Positions 1-9,347 of a DNA stretch of 64,000 nt are shown here, one piece after another. Position numbers and translations under genes: made by a program. Source of the stretch: Methylobacterium sp. E-065 (GTDB taxonomy: Bacteria; Pseudomonadota; Alphaproteobacteria; Rhizobiales; Beijerinckiaceae); the NCBI RefSeq assembly GCF_022829605.1, contig NZ_JAKSYD010000289.1, forward strand, positions 62,001 through 126,000. The letters are read 5' to 3'. The notes below the pieces were generated by a model, which saw nothing but the letters and a program-made list of their open reading frames with translations, did no database searches and was not told the DNA's origin. How positions within the stretch are numbered: the first letter of the stretch is position 1; each line of letters begins with the position of its first letter.

Positions 1-80
1 AGGGCTGCCTCGACGTGATGCGCCATCTCGCCGACGTCGACGCCGATGCGGCGGCCGACGCGGACCCGTTCAGCGGCTGA
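1..80 (+). CDS. 3' end of an unidentified protein (partial)
   Basis: An open frame enters from the left edge (codons in phase from base 3) and stops with TGA at 78-80. Only about 25 residues are visible, rich in Ala and Asp and ending in DPFSG. It converges on dprA and overlaps its last codons by about 11 bp. The family cannot be recognised from so short a tail, and the frame could be chance in this GC-rich DNA. Confidence 0.3.
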   Translation, partial: GCLDVMRHLADVDADAAADADPFSG

Positions 81-1281
81 GCAGCGAGACCGCGCCGCTG
101 CCGTGGCGCTCGATCCGCCCGTCGAGTTCCAGCTCCAGCAGGACGGTCTGCACCACCCGAATCTCGATGCCGGCGCTGCGCGCCAACTCGTCGGTGCCGA
201 CGGGGCTCGGTCCGAGCAACGCGACGATGCGGGCGCGCTCGTCGGCCGGCCCGGGCTCCTCGTCCATGTCGTCCGACTCGGCTCTCTCCGGCGGTTTGCC
301 TAGGTCCGCAGCGAAAAAATCCTGCGGGATCGACCCGTCGAGGTCGATTTCGTCCCAGAAGTCCGGCTGCTCACGGAGATCCGGCCGGTCGCGCGCTGGG
401 GCGGCGTCCGCATCCGGGCCGTGCTCGATGATCGGGCCGAGCACGTCGAGGACATGCGACACCTCGGAGACGAGCGCTGCTCCCTGGCGGATCAGATCGT
501 TGGTGCCCTCTGCCCGCGGATCCAGCGGCGAGCCGGGAACCGCGAAGACCTCGCGGTTCTGCTCCAGCGCGTAGCGCGCGGTGATCAGCGAGCCGGAGCG
601 GCGGGCCGCCTCGACCACCACGGTGCCGTACGACAGGCCCGAGATGATGCGGTTGCGCCGCGGGAAGTCGCGCCCGCGCGGCACCCAGCCCATCGGCATC
701 TCGGCGAGCACCGCCCCACCCTCCTCCAGGATCGCGTCGACCAGGGCGGCGTGGTTGGCCGGGTAGATCTTGTCCTGCCCGCCGGCCATCACCGCGACGG
801 TGCCGGTCGAGAGGCTCGCCTTGTGGGCCCGCGCGTCGATACCCCGGGCGAGGCCCGAGACCACCGTCAGGCCGGCCTCGCCGAGGCCCCGGGCCAGCCG
901 CTCCGTGAAGGCGAGCCCGGCCGTCGAGGCATTGCGCGAGCCGACCAGGGCCACCGCCGGACGGTTCAGGATCGCGGCGCCGCGGAGCGCGAGGAGTGGC
1001 GGCGCCGCATCGGCCTGCTGAAGAAGGCGCGGAAAATCCGCCTCGCCGGTGGCGATCAGCCTGCCGCCGAGGCGCGCCAAAGCCGCGATCTCATCCTCGG
1101 CCTGCGCCCGGGTCGGCGGCTCCAGCCGCTTGCCCTGCCGCCGGCCGAGATCGGGCATCGCCTCGAGGGCGGCGGCCGCTCCGCCGAAGCGGTTGATCAG
1201 GGTGCGGAAGGTGCGCGGCCCGACGCCCTCGGTGCGGATCAGGCGCAGCCAATCGAGACGCTGGGCATCGGTGAGCTGCAT
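70..1281 (-). CDS. dprA: DNA-processing protein DprA
   Basis: DprA (Smf) binds single-stranded DNA and loads RecA during uptake and recombination of foreign DNA. The 403-residue product has the extended Rossmann core: VALVGSRNAS, then VVSGLARGIDARAH, then FPRRNRIISGLS and a GSLITARYALE stretch. A C-terminal winged-helix module begins near ARIVALLGPSP. The ATG at 1281 is preferred over the in-frame TTG four codons upstream (1293) because a GGGGGA box lies about 6 nt before it. It is the last gene of a leftward block after plsY, the usual plsY-dprA order in Alphaproteobacteria, where topA commonly follows; topA is not seen inside this window. Confidence 0.96.
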   Translation of the reverse strand: MQLTDAQRLDWLRLIRTEGVGPRTFRTLINRFGGAAAALEAMPDLGRRQGKRLEPPTRAQAEDEIAALARLGGRLIATGEADFPRLLQQADAAPPLLALRGAAILNRPAVALVGSRNASTAGLAFTERLARGLGEAGLTVVSGLARGIDARAHKASLSTGTVAVMAGGQDKIYPANHAALVDAILEEGGAVLAEMPMGWVPRGRDFPRRNRIISGLSYGTVVVEAARRSGSLITARYALEQNREVFAVPGSPLDPRAEGTNDLIRQGAALVSEVSHVLDVLGPIIEHGPDADAAPARDRPDLREQPDFWDEIDLDGSIPQDFFAADLGKPPERAESDDMDEEPGPADERARIVALLGPSPVGTDELARSAGIEIRVVQTVLLELELDGRIERHGSGAVSLLSR

Positions 1282-1317
1282 GCGATCCCCCAAGGACCGC
1301 GCATCCCGTGCGTGCGC

Positions 1318-1920
1318 TCAGCCCTTCTGGCCGATGCGCCCCTCGGTGCCGGAGGCCAGCCGGCGGATGTTGGGCGCGTGCTTCCACCATAGCAGCACGC
1401 CCAGCAGCAGGAACAGCACAGCTTGCGCCGGCGCGCCGAGCGCCCACAATGCCAGGGGCGTCGCGGCCGAGGCGACGAGCGCCGCAAGCGACGAATACTT
1501 CAGCGCGAAGGCGAGACCGAGCCAGATCAACGCGAAGATTCCGAGGGCTGGCGGGGAGAAGGCGAGGAGCACGCCGATGAAGACGGCGACGCCCTTGCCG
1601 CCCTTGAAGCCGAGCCAGACGGGAAAGAGATGTCCCAGGAACGCCCCGAGACCAGCCGCCAGGGCCGGTCCCAAGCCGAAATGCAGGGCGACTAGGACCG
1701 ATACCGTCCCCTTGAGGGCGTCGCCCAGCAGGGTCGCGGCGGCGAGGCCTTTGCGGCCCGTCCTCAGCACGTTGGTGGCGCCGATATTGCCGGAGCCGAT
1801 CGCCCGCACGTCGCCGAGCCCGGCCAGCCGCGTGAAGATGAGGCCGAACGGAATCGAGCCCAGGGCGTATCCCAGGATGAGACCGAAGAGGACGAGGGGG
1901 TCTGTCGGGTCGGGAAACAT
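1318..1920 (-). CDS. plsY: Glycerol-3-phosphate acyltransferase PlsY
   Basis: PlsY is an integral membrane enzyme that transfers acyl groups from acyl-phosphate to glycerol-3-phosphate, the first step of phospholipid synthesis. The 200-residue protein shows the family motifs GSGNIGATNVLR (about residues 42-53) and GHLFPVWLGFKGGKGVA, separated by hydrophobic spans predicting about five membrane segments. Its ATG shares one base with the stop of the upstream dihydroorotase-like gene, implying translational coupling, and dprA follows 36 bp downstream. Length and motifs are normal for the family. Confidence 0.97.
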   Translation of the reverse strand: MFPDPTDPLVLFGLILGYALGSIPFGLIFTRLAGLGDVRAIGSGNIGATNVLRTGRKGLAAATLLGDALKGTVSVLVALHFGLGPALAAGLGAFLGHLFPVWLGFKGGKGVAVFIGVLLAFSPPALGIFALIWLGLAFALKYSSLAALVASAATPLALWALGAPAQAVLFLLLGVLLWWKHAPNIRRLASGTEGRIGQKG

Positions 1921-3224
1921 CAGGCCGCTGCTGCCAGGTCATCGGCTGCGTGGACGATCGCGCCGCCAACCAGCGTCAGCACCGCAGCGCCCTGGAGGCG
2001 CGCTTCGTCGAACGGCGAGTTCTTCGAACGTGACTTCAACCGCCGTTTGTCGAGAACATAGGGCAGATCGGGGTCGATCAGCACGAGATCGGCCGGCGCA
2101 CCGATCGCGAGGCGGCCGGCTTCGCGCCCGAGGATCCGGGCCGGATTCACCGTCAGCGCGGCGACGAGCTTGGCCAGATCGAGGTCACCGGTGTGGACGA
2201 GCCTTAGGGCCGCACCCAGCAGGGTTTCGATCCCGAGGGCGCCGTCCGCTGCCTCCGCGAAAGGCAGGCGCTTGGTCTCCACATCCTGCGGGTTGTGATC
2301 GGACACGACCACGTCGATCACGCCCTCACCCAAAGCCTGGACGATCGCGTGCCGGTCGGCCTCGTCGCGCAGCGGCGGCGAGAGCCGGCAGAAGGTTCGG
2401 TAATGGCCGATGTCGTTCTCGTTCAGCACGAGGTTGTTGACCGACACTCCGCAGGTCACCGGCAGACCGTCCTGCTTGGCCCGACGGACGATCTCCACCG
2501 AATCTGCACATGAGATCATGGCGGCGTGGTAGCGGGCGCCGGTCAGCCGCACGAGGCGGATGTCGCGCTCCAGCATCACGGTCTCGGCCTCGCGGGGGAT
2601 GCCCATCAGGCCGAGGCGGGAGGCGAGTTCGCCCTCGTTCATCACGCCTTCGGCGACGAGATCCGCATCCTCGACATGCTGCATCACCAGAGCGTCGAAG
2701 TCCCGGGCGTAGGTCAGGGCGCGCCGCATCACCTGGGCGTTGGCGACAGCGCGCAGCCCGTCCGTGAACGCCACCGCGCCGGCCTCCTTGAGCAGGCCGA
2801 ACTCGGTCATCTCCCGGCCGGCGAGCCCCTTGGTGATCGCGGCGGCCGGCAGGACGTTGACGCTCGCCGTGTCGCGGGCCCGCCGCAGCACGAAATCGAC
2901 GATGGCCGGCCCGTCGATCACCGGGTTGGTGTCCGGCATGCAGACCAGGGTGGTCACGCCCCCCGCGGCGGCGGCGGCGCTCGCCGAGGCCAGGGTCTCA
3001 CGATGCTCAGCCCCGGGTTCGCCCACGAAGGCGCGCATGTCGATCAGGCCGGGGGTCAGGACCCGGCCGACGCAATCGATTCTTCTCGTACCCTCCGGCG
3101 TGCCCGGGGCTGCGCCGCTGACGATGTCGGCGATCCGGCCGTCCCGCACCAAGACCGCACCCGGGGTCTCCCGTCCCGTCGCCGGGTCGAGGAGTTTGGC
3201 GTTCGCCAGAAGGTAGCTGCTCAC
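1920..3224 (-). CDS. pyrC: Dihydroorotase-like protein, probably non-catalytic (PyrC')
   Basis: The 434-residue product is of the class I dihydroorotase type (amidohydrolase superfamily). Recognisable blocks are TLVCMPDTNPVID, a PAAAITKGL stretch and the distal VVSDHNPQD. The N-terminal metal-binding signature, normally GxxDxHxHxReP, reads GLIDMRAFVGEPG here, so both histidines of HxH are absent. Alphaproteobacterial genes of this kind usually partner pyrB as a structural, inactive subunit of aspartate carbamoyltransferase. No pyrB lies beside it; instead its GTG start overlaps the hisF stop by 4 bp (GTGA). Assignment to the family is secure; lack of activity is inferred from the missing histidines. 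Confidence 0.85.
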   Translation of the reverse strand: MSSYLLANAKLLDPATGRETPGAVLVRDGRIADIVSGAAPGTPEGTRRIDCVGRVLTPGLIDMRAFVGEPGAEHRETLASASAAAAAGGVTTLVCMPDTNPVIDGPAIVDFVLRRARDTASVNVLPAAAITKGLAGREMTEFGLLKEAGAVAFTDGLRAVANAQVMRRALTYARDFDALVMQHVEDADLVAEGVMNEGELASRLGLMGIPREAETVMLERDIRLVRLTGARYHAAMISCADSVEIVRRAKQDGLPVTCGVSVNNLVLNENDIGHYRTFCRLSPPLRDEADRHAIVQALGEGVIDVVVSDHNPQDVETKRLPFAEAADGALGIETLLGAALRLVHTGDLDLAKLVAALTVNPARILGREAGRLAIGAPADLVLIDPDLPYVLDKRRLKSRSKNSPFDEARLQGAAVLTLVGGAIVHAADDLAAAA

Positions 3225-4024
3225 AGGGGCGTCCTCGCGGATGAGGCCGGACCATCGAGGCGCATGGCAAGGCCGGCCGCCGCCATATGGGCCTTGGCCT
3301 CGGCGACGCTCGCCTGTCCGAAATGGAAGATGGAGGCCGCCAGCACTGCGCTCGCCCCGCCCTCGGCCACGCCGGCCACGAGATCGTCGAGGCCGCCGAC
3401 GCCACCGGAGGCGATGACCGGCACAGAGACCGAGTCGCTGATCGCCCGCGTGAGGGCGAGATCGTAGCCGGAGCGTGTCCCGTCCTTGTCCATGGAGGTG
3501 ACCAGCAATTCACCCGCGCCCTTGCCGGCGACCAATCGGGCGAAGGCGACGGCATCGATCCCCGTCGGGTCGCGGCCGCCATGGGTGAAGATGTCCCAGG
3601 AAGCGGGCGCCCCGGGCGGCGAGACGCGCTTGGCGTCGATCGCCACCACGATGCACTGGGCGCCGAATTTTTCCGCCGCTCGGGCGACGAGGTCCGGATC
3701 CTTCACGGCCGCGGTGTTGATCGCGACCTTGTCGGCCCCGGCGAGCAGCAGGGCCCGGACATCCTCGACCGTGCGGACGCCGCCGCCGACGGTGAGCGGC
3801 ATGAAGCAAGCCTCGGCGGTCCGGCTGACGATGTCGAGCAGCGTGCCGCGGGCTTCGCGGCTCGCGGTGATGTCGAGGAAGCACAGCTCGTCGGCGCCGG
3901 CCGCGTCGTAGACCTTGGCGGCCTCGACGGGGTCGCCGGCATCGCGCAGGCCCTCGAAGCGCACGCCCTTCACGACGCGCCCGTCCTTCACGTCGAGGCA
4001 GGGGATGATGCGAGTCTTGAGCAA
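3221..4024 (-). CDS. hisF: Imidazole glycerol phosphate synthase cyclase subunit HisF
   Basis: HisF is the (beta/alpha)8 cyclase subunit that, with HisH, converts PRFAR and glutamine-derived ammonia to imidazole glycerol phosphate and AICAR. The 267-residue sequence opens with the classic MLKTRIIPCLDVKDGRVVKG and carries the catalytic aspartates in CLDVKDGR and TSMDKDGTRSGYD, plus the phosphate-binding PVIASGGVGG. The last dozen residues (DGPASSARTPL region) extend slightly past the usual end. hisE, often the next gene, is missing; the frame runs directly into the dihydroorotase-like gene with a GTGA overlap. Confidence 0.97.
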   Translation of the reverse strand: MLKTRIIPCLDVKDGRVVKGVRFEGLRDAGDPVEAAKVYDAAGADELCFLDITASREARGTLLDIVSRTAEACFMPLTVGGGVRTVEDVRALLLAGADKVAINTAAVKDPDLVARAAEKFGAQCIVVAIDAKRVSPPGAPASWDIFTHGGRDPTGIDAVAFARLVAGKGAGELLVTSMDKDGTRSGYDLALTRAISDSVSVPVIASGGVGGLDDLVAGVAEGGASAVLAASIFHFGQASVAEAKAHMAAAGLAMRLDGPASSARTPL

Positions 4025-4034
4025 GGGCGGCTCT

Positions 4035-4514
4035 TCAGTCCGAAGTGTCTTCTGGATCGGCTGAGAAGGGTCGCGTCAGCAACTCTTCTCGCGAGTAAGG
4101 ACATTCTTTTGGGAACAGCCTCAAAGGCAAGCCCGTCTCGGCGGCCGCCTCTTCCCGCGCATCTCGGTAAGCGCGCTCGAAGGCCTGGACCAGACGGCTC
4201 TTGAGCCCGGGATTGTCCTCAAGCACATCGGCCGCTCTGTTTCGATGCATCCGAATCGAGACCGTCCAGCTGCGGCTTCGGCGTTCCGGCTGGTAATCGA
4301 ACTTGAGCATGTGCAGCAAGACGACGCGCCAGAGGCTGACCAGACTGTCATACTGGCTCCTGCCCAAGCTCTCGATCTCCTCGGCAAGATTTTCGCGGTC
4401 GAGCCCTGAGACGTCTCCGGCCCGCAAACGCGCACCCTGCTCCTGGGTCCAGGTGTAGAAATCGTCCGCGTAGGCCGTTCCGGCCGGCGCGGGCCGAGTC
4501 TTCAATGCAGTCAT
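4035..4514 (-). CDS. DUF29 family protein
   Basis: This 159-residue protein has the DUF29 layout: a YADDFYTWTQEQ opening, LDRENLAEEIESLGRSQYDSLVSLW, then an LLHMLKFDYQPERRSRSW segment and a CPYSREELL tail. DUF29 proteins have no established biochemical role. The ATG at 4514 was chosen because upstream in-frame codons encode an atypical Arg-rich stretch and run into hisA. The gene sits between hisA and hisF in the same orientation, an insertion inside the histidine block; function in histidine synthesis is not implied. Confidence 0.85.
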   Translation of the reverse strand: MTALKTRPAPAGTAYADDFYTWTQEQGARLRAGDVSGLDRENLAEEIESLGRSQYDSLVSLWRVVLLHMLKFDYQPERRSRSWTVSIRMHRNRAADVLEDNPGLKSRLVQAFERAYRDAREEAAAETGLPLRLFPKECPYSREELLTRPFSADPEDTSD

Positions 4515-4554
4515 CGAAGCCTCCGGTCTCGGCGCCCTCGCTGCGCTTCCTCTA

Positions 4555-5298
4555 TCACGAAGCCGGGCCGCGCGCTCCAGCGATCGCCGCCAGAGCCGCC
4601 TGCGGATCGATCCGCCCGTCGTAGAGCGCCCGCCCCGTGATGGCACCGGCGATCAGCGCGCAATCCGGCTGGAGCAGGCGATGCACGTCGTCGATCGACG
4701 CAAGGCCGCCCGAGGCGATCACCGGGATGCGCACGGCCTGCGCCAGCGCCAGGGTCATCTCGACGTTGAGGCCCTTCAGGATCCCGTCCCGGGCGATGTC
4801 GGTATAGATGAGTGCCGCGACGCCCGCGTCCTCGAAGCGTCGGCCGAGGTCTTCGGCGGTCATGCTGGAGGTCTGCGCCCAGCCCTCGACGGCGACGCGC
4901 CCGTCCTTGGCATCGATACCGACCGCGATTTTCCCCGGGTGCTGGCGGGCAGCCTCGCGGACGAATTCGGGATCGCGCACCGCCGCAGTGCCGATGATCA
5001 CCCGCGACACGCCCTTGGCGAGCCAGCCTTCCAGGGTCTTCATCTCGCGGATGCCGCCGCCGAGCTGTACCGGGATCGTCACGCGCTGCAGGATCGCGTC
5101 GACCGCCGCGGCGTTGCGAGGGGCGCCCGCGAAGGCCCCGTCGAGATCGACCACGTGCAGCCAGGGAAAGCCCTGCCCCTCGAAGATTGCGGCCTGCGCG
5201 GCCGGATCGTCGCCGAACACCTTGGCCTGGGCCATGTCGCCCTGGATGAGGCGGACGCAGCGTCCCTCCTTGAGGTCGATCGCTGGGTAGAGGATCAC
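4555..5298 (-). CDS. hisA: ProFAR isomerase HisA
   Basis: HisA isomerises the aminoaldose ProFAR to the aminoketose PRFAR, the step before HisF/HisH. The 247-residue TIM barrel starts MILYPAIDLKEGRCVRL with the catalytic Asp of the first strand, has VQLGGGIREM, GIDAKDGRVAVEGW, and the second catalytic Asp in IYTDIARDGIL followed by PVIASGGLAS. It lies between hisH and the DUF29 gene, all leftward. Confidence 0.97.
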   Translation of the reverse strand: MILYPAIDLKEGRCVRLIQGDMAQAKVFGDDPAAQAAIFEGQGFPWLHVVDLDGAFAGAPRNAAAVDAILQRVTIPVQLGGGIREMKTLEGWLAKGVSRVIIGTAAVRDPEFVREAARQHPGKIAVGIDAKDGRVAVEGWAQTSSMTAEDLGRRFEDAGVAALIYTDIARDGILKGLNVEMTLALAQAVRIPVIASGGLASIDDVHRLLQPDCALIAGAITGRALYDGRIDPQAALAAIAGARGPAS

Positions 5299-5335
5299 GG
5301 GAATATCTGTCCTTGTTGCCGGGGCGGAGCCGCCG

Positions 5336-5995
5336 TCAGGGCCGCCAGTTCAAGAAATTCGCGATGAGCGCGAGGCCCAGCCGCTGGCTCTTCTCCGGGT
5401 GGAATTGCGTGCCGGCGACGTTGCCCCGGGCGACCAGGGCGGTGATGGGTCCGCCGTAATCAGCGCGGGCGACCACGTCGTCGGGACTTTCGGGTGACAG
5501 CGCGTAGCTGTGCACGAAATAGGCGTGCAGGCCGTCCTCGCCGATGGGAATGCCGGCAAGCAGCGCGTGATCGCGGGCCGGCCGCAGGGTGTTCCAGCCC
5601 ATGTGGGGGACTTTCAATGTCGGATCCGACGGCTTGATCGGGCCGACATCGCCGGGGATCCAGCCGAGACCCGGCGTCGTGGTATATTCCAGCCCGCGGG
5701 TCGCCAGGAGCTGCATCCCGACGCAGATGCCGAGGAACGGCCGCGCGTCCCGGTGAGCCACCTGGGTCATCGCCTCGACCATGCCGGGCACGGCGTCGAG
5801 CCCGCGGCGGCAATCCGCGTAGGCGCCCACGCCGGGCAGGACGATGCGATCGGCGGCGGCCACAACCTCCGGGTCCGCCGTCAGGCAGATCCGCGCAGCG
5901 TGCCCGGACTCGCGGGCGGCACGCTCGAAGGCCTTGGCGGCGGAGTGGAGGTTGCCCGATCCGTAATCGATGATCGCGACCGTCTCGGTACTCAT
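5336..5995 (-). CDS. hisH: Imidazole glycerol phosphate synthase glutaminase subunit HisH
   Basis: HisH is the class I glutamine amidotransferase subunit that feeds ammonia to HisF. The 219-residue protein carries IDYGSGNLHSAAKA at the N-terminus, the oxyanion region LPGVGAY, the nucleophile elbow FLGICVGMQLL and the His-Glu pair in AGTQFHPEKSQ. All catalytic residues are present. It lies 37 bp upstream of hisA and 19 bp downstream of the DUF2628 gene. Confidence 0.97.
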   Translation of the reverse strand: MSTETVAIIDYGSGNLHSAAKAFERAARESGHAARICLTADPEVVAAADRIVLPGVGAYADCRRGLDAVPGMVEAMTQVAHRDARPFLGICVGMQLLATRGLEYTTTPGLGWIPGDVGPIKPSDPTLKVPHMGWNTLRPARDHALLAGIPIGEDGLHAYFVHSYALSPESPDDVVARADYGGPITALVARGNVAGTQFHPEKSQRLGLALIANFLNWRP

Positions 5996-6014
5996 GCGCG
6001 TGTCGTCCGCCCCA

Positions 6015-6500
6015 TCACCGGGCGCCCTCCTGAGCAGGGAACAGGCCGATCACCGGTTCGCCCCGGCGGCTCGGCCCGCTCGGGAAGGGGGCGCGTGCCG
6101 CCGCCGGGTTCGCGCCCAGCCAGCGATTGAGCGCGCGCGCTTCGGCCTCTTCGGACGTACCGGCGATCACGGCATCGCGCGCCGGCCAACCCCGACGGGT
6201 GAGGGTCCAGCGACGCAGGCTCGACGCTTCCAGCCCGACCAGCCATCCGAAAAGCAGCGTGACGATCAGGCCGGCGCCGGACGGCAGCCCGAGCAGGATC
6301 CCCCCGCCGGCGAGCGCGATCAGGCCGATCAGCACGATCAGCGCCACGATCCACAGCCGGTGGTAGAGGAACCACAGCACCGTGAACGCAAAGGCCGACC
6401 ACGAAAAGCCGTCCGGCACCAGCACGGCCCGATCGAGGCCGATCGCCTCGCCAGGGCGCGCATCGGGGGGCAGGTGGAGCGTGTAGCTGCGCATCCGCAT
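6015..6500 (-). CDS. DUF2628 membrane protein
   Basis: The 161-residue protein fits DUF2628: a short soluble N-terminus (YTLHLPPDARPGE), a VPDGFSWSAFAFTVLWFLYHRLW segment, two further hydrophobic spans to about residue 90 and an Arg-rich C-terminus that includes a WPARDAVIAG stretch. Members of this family are regularly embedded in alphaproteobacterial his clusters between hisB and hisH, as here, but have no known function. Probably an inner-membrane protein with three membrane spans. Confidence 0.87.
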   Translation of the reverse strand: MRMRSYTLHLPPDARPGEAIGLDRAVLVPDGFSWSAFAFTVLWFLYHRLWIVALIVLIGLIALAGGGILLGLPSGAGLIVTLLFGWLVGLEASSLRRWTLTRRGWPARDAVIAGTSEEAEARALNRWLGANPAAARAPFPSGPSRRGEPVIGLFPAQEGAR

Positions 6501-6569
6501 CGCGGGACTCCGACAACGGCGCTCTCAAACCGCCATCGAGGCGGTCGAGGAGCGCGACGACAAGATGCT

Positions 6570-7157
6570 CTACAGGGAGCCCTTCGTGGAGGGAACGCGC
6601 CCCTCCTCCCGCGGATCGATCGCCACGGCCTTCCGCAAGGCTCGAGCCAGCCCCTTGAAGCAGCTCTCCGCGATGTGGTGGGCGTTGTCGCCGTACAGCG
6701 TCTCGACGTGAAGGGTCAGGCCGGCATTCATCGCGAAGGCCTGGAACCACTCGCGCACCAGCTCGGTGTCGAACTGCCCGATTTTCTCGACGCGGAATGT
6801 CGTGCGGAACACCAGGAACGGGCGCCCGGAAATATCGACGCAGACGCGGGTCAGCGCCTCGTCCATGGGCAGGTGGATGTCGGCATAGCGCGTCACCCCA
6901 CGCTTGTCCCCGAGCGCCTTCGCAAAGGCCTGACCGAGCGCGATGCCGCAATCCTCGGCGGAATGGTGCTGGTCGATGTGCAGGTCGCCGTCCACCTTCA
7001 CGTCGAGGTCGAACAGGGCGTGCCGCGCCAGCAGATCGAGCATGTGGTCGAGGAAGCCGATCCCGGTGGCGATCGTCGATCGGCCGGTCCCGTCGAGGGC
7101 GACGGTGACCGCGATGTCGGTCTCCGCGGTCTTACGGGTGATGGTGGCGCTACGCAT
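6570..7157 (-). CDS. hisB: Imidazoleglycerol-phosphate dehydratase HisB
   Basis: Mono-functional IGPD of 195 residues; it dehydrates imidazole glycerol phosphate to imidazole acetol phosphate. The two manganese-binding His-rich motifs are visible: GFLDHMLDLLARH with DQHHSAEDCGIALG, and the mirror NAHHIAESCFKGLARAL. There is no fused phosphatase domain. It is the first gene of the leftward his block. Confidence 0.97.
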   Translation of the reverse strand: MRSATITRKTAETDIAVTVALDGTGRSTIATGIGFLDHMLDLLARHALFDLDVKVDGDLHIDQHHSAEDCGIALGQAFAKALGDKRGVTRYADIHLPMDEALTRVCVDISGRPFLVFRTTFRVEKIGQFDTELVREWFQAFAMNAGLTLHVETLYGDNAHHIAESCFKGLARALRKAVAIDPREEGRVPSTKGSL

Positions 7158-7241
7158 TTGTCTTCGGATTTCGCGTCGAGGGCGGCCGTTGCCGCCCGCG
7201 CCTTCTAGAGGGAGTCCCGCCGAAAGGGAAAGGGCCGCTGC

Positions 7242-8117
<876 letters not shown>

Positions 8118-8169
8118 GCCGGGAATCCTGTCATCGGGCGGCGCAGATGGCCCCCCTGTCCCATCCAAC

Positions 8170-8285
8170 ACCTCATCCTGAGGTGCCGGAGCGAAGCGGA
8201 GGCCTCGAAGGAGATCTCCGAAAGCCGCAGCGATCCCTGCAGCCCGCCTTCAAGGCCCGCTGACGCGGTCACCTCAGGATGAGGT
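8170..8285. repeat. Intergenic palindromic repeat with perfect 15-bp inverted ends
   Basis: The arms ACCTCATCCTGAGGT (8170-8184) and ACCTCAGGATGAGGT (8271-8285) are exact reverse complements. The loop begins with the GGAGCGAAGCGGAGGCCTCG type sequence familiar from dispersed intergenic repeats of Rhizobiales genomes. Each arm is itself an imperfect palindrome. It lies between the mtnP start and the petC terminator and has no coding content. Dispersal in the genome is expected but cannot be checked here. Confidence 0.75.
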
Positions 8286-8356
8286 AACGGACAAGACAGG
8301 CGGTCTCGAAAGCTGGCGTACGCCGCGACAGCCGAGCGGTAGCATGGACAGCCAGC

Positions 8357-8393
8357 CAAAAAAAAGATGGGCCCCCACGAGGGAGGCCCACCG
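8357..8393 (-). terminator. Rho-independent terminator of the petABC operon
   Basis: Read leftward, a GC-rich stem (GGTGGGCCTCC pairing with GGGGGCCCATC, about 11 pairs with one or two wobbles, TCGT loop region) is followed directly by a run of eight or nine T. It lies 25-60 bp past the petC stop, so it should end the petABC transcript. Confidence 0.85.
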
Positions 8394-8417
8394 GCATCAT
8401 CGATCTGGTGCATCGGC

Positions 8418-9329
8418 TCAATAGGCCTTGTGCAGCTCCGGCTGGAGGCCGTGGACCTCGCCGCCGACATCGGCCCAGATCTTCTTCTTCACGTAGTAGA
8501 GCAGCCCCGACAGGATGATCAGGAACAGGATCACCCGGAAGCCCAGGGCCTTGCGGTCCATCATGTGAGGCTCGGCCGACCACATCAGGAAGGCCGCGAC
8601 GTCCTTGCCGTATTGATCGACGGTCTCGGGCGCCACCGGCTGGCCCTTGTCGTCCTTCGGGTAGGTGACCTGCCCGTCGGAGATCGGCGGCGGCATCGCG
8701 ATGATGTGGCCGGGATAGTACTTGTTGTAGTGGCCGCCATCCGGAACCGTGAAGTCCTTCGGCGCCTCTTCGTAGCCGTTGAGCAGCGCATGGATGTAGT
8801 CGGGGCCCTGCTCCGAGTAGCCGATCAGGGGCAGCCAGTCGGTAAGGAAGTAGAGCGAGCCGCGGGAGAAGGTCCGCGCCTTGGCGATCACCGAAAAGTC
8901 CGGAGGCGCCTTGCCGCCGTTCGCCGCCGCCGCGGCCTGATCGTTCGGGAAGGGTGGCGGGAACGTGTCGGCCGGGCGACCGGGGCGTTCGAACATGTCG
9001 CCCGCATCGTTCGGCCCGTCCTTGACCTGATAGGTCGCGGCGAGTGCCTTGACCTGGCCGGCGGTGAAGTCGGGTCCGCCCTCCTGCGCGAGGTTGCGGA
9101 AGGAGACCAGCTTCATCGAATGGCAGGCCGAGCAGACTTCCTTGTAGACCTGGAAGCCGCGCTGCAGCTGCGCGGCGTCGAAGCGGCCGAACGTGCCGGC
9201 GAAGCTCCATTTTACGCGGGCCGGGATCGGGCCACCATGGCCTTCCTCGGCGGAGGACGGCACGGTGCCGATCAGGAAGGCCGCAAGGGCGGCCGCGGCG
9301 GTCATCGGGAGGACGCGGGTCATGTTCAT
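8418..9329 (-). CDS. petC: Cytochrome c1 of the bc1 complex
   Basis: Cytochrome c1 passes electrons from the Rieske protein to soluble cytochrome c in complex III. The 303-residue precursor has a cleavable signal (MTAAAALAAFLIGTVPSSAEE region), a single haem site CSACH in the motif EVCSACHSMKLVSFRNLAQEGG, the axial-Met region near GHIIAMPPP, and a C-terminal anchor LFLIILSGLLYYVKKKIW. Cytochrome b and c1 are encoded separately here, unlike the fused fbcH of Bradyrhizobium. It is the last gene of the operon, with a terminator after it. Confidence 0.95.
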   Translation of the reverse strand: MNMTRVLPMTAAAALAAFLIGTVPSSAEEGHGGPIPARVKWSFAGTFGRFDAAQLQRGFQVYKEVCSACHSMKLVSFRNLAQEGGPDFTAGQVKALAATYQVKDGPNDAGDMFERPGRPADTFPPPFPNDQAAAAANGGKAPPDFSVIAKARTFSRGSLYFLTDWLPLIGYSEQGPDYIHALLNGYEEAPKDFTVPDGGHYNKYYPGHIIAMPPPISDGQVTYPKDDKGQPVAPETVDQYGKDVAAFLMWSAEPHMMDRKALGFRVILFLIILSGLLYYVKKKIWADVGGEVHGLQPELHKAY

Positions 9330-9347
9330 GGTCCTGTCGTCAGCCCG

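Noticed and set aside
421..1392. Long plus-strand frame over dprA
   Set aside because: Antisense shadow of dprA; composition is Arg/His/Gly-rich and has no domain pattern.
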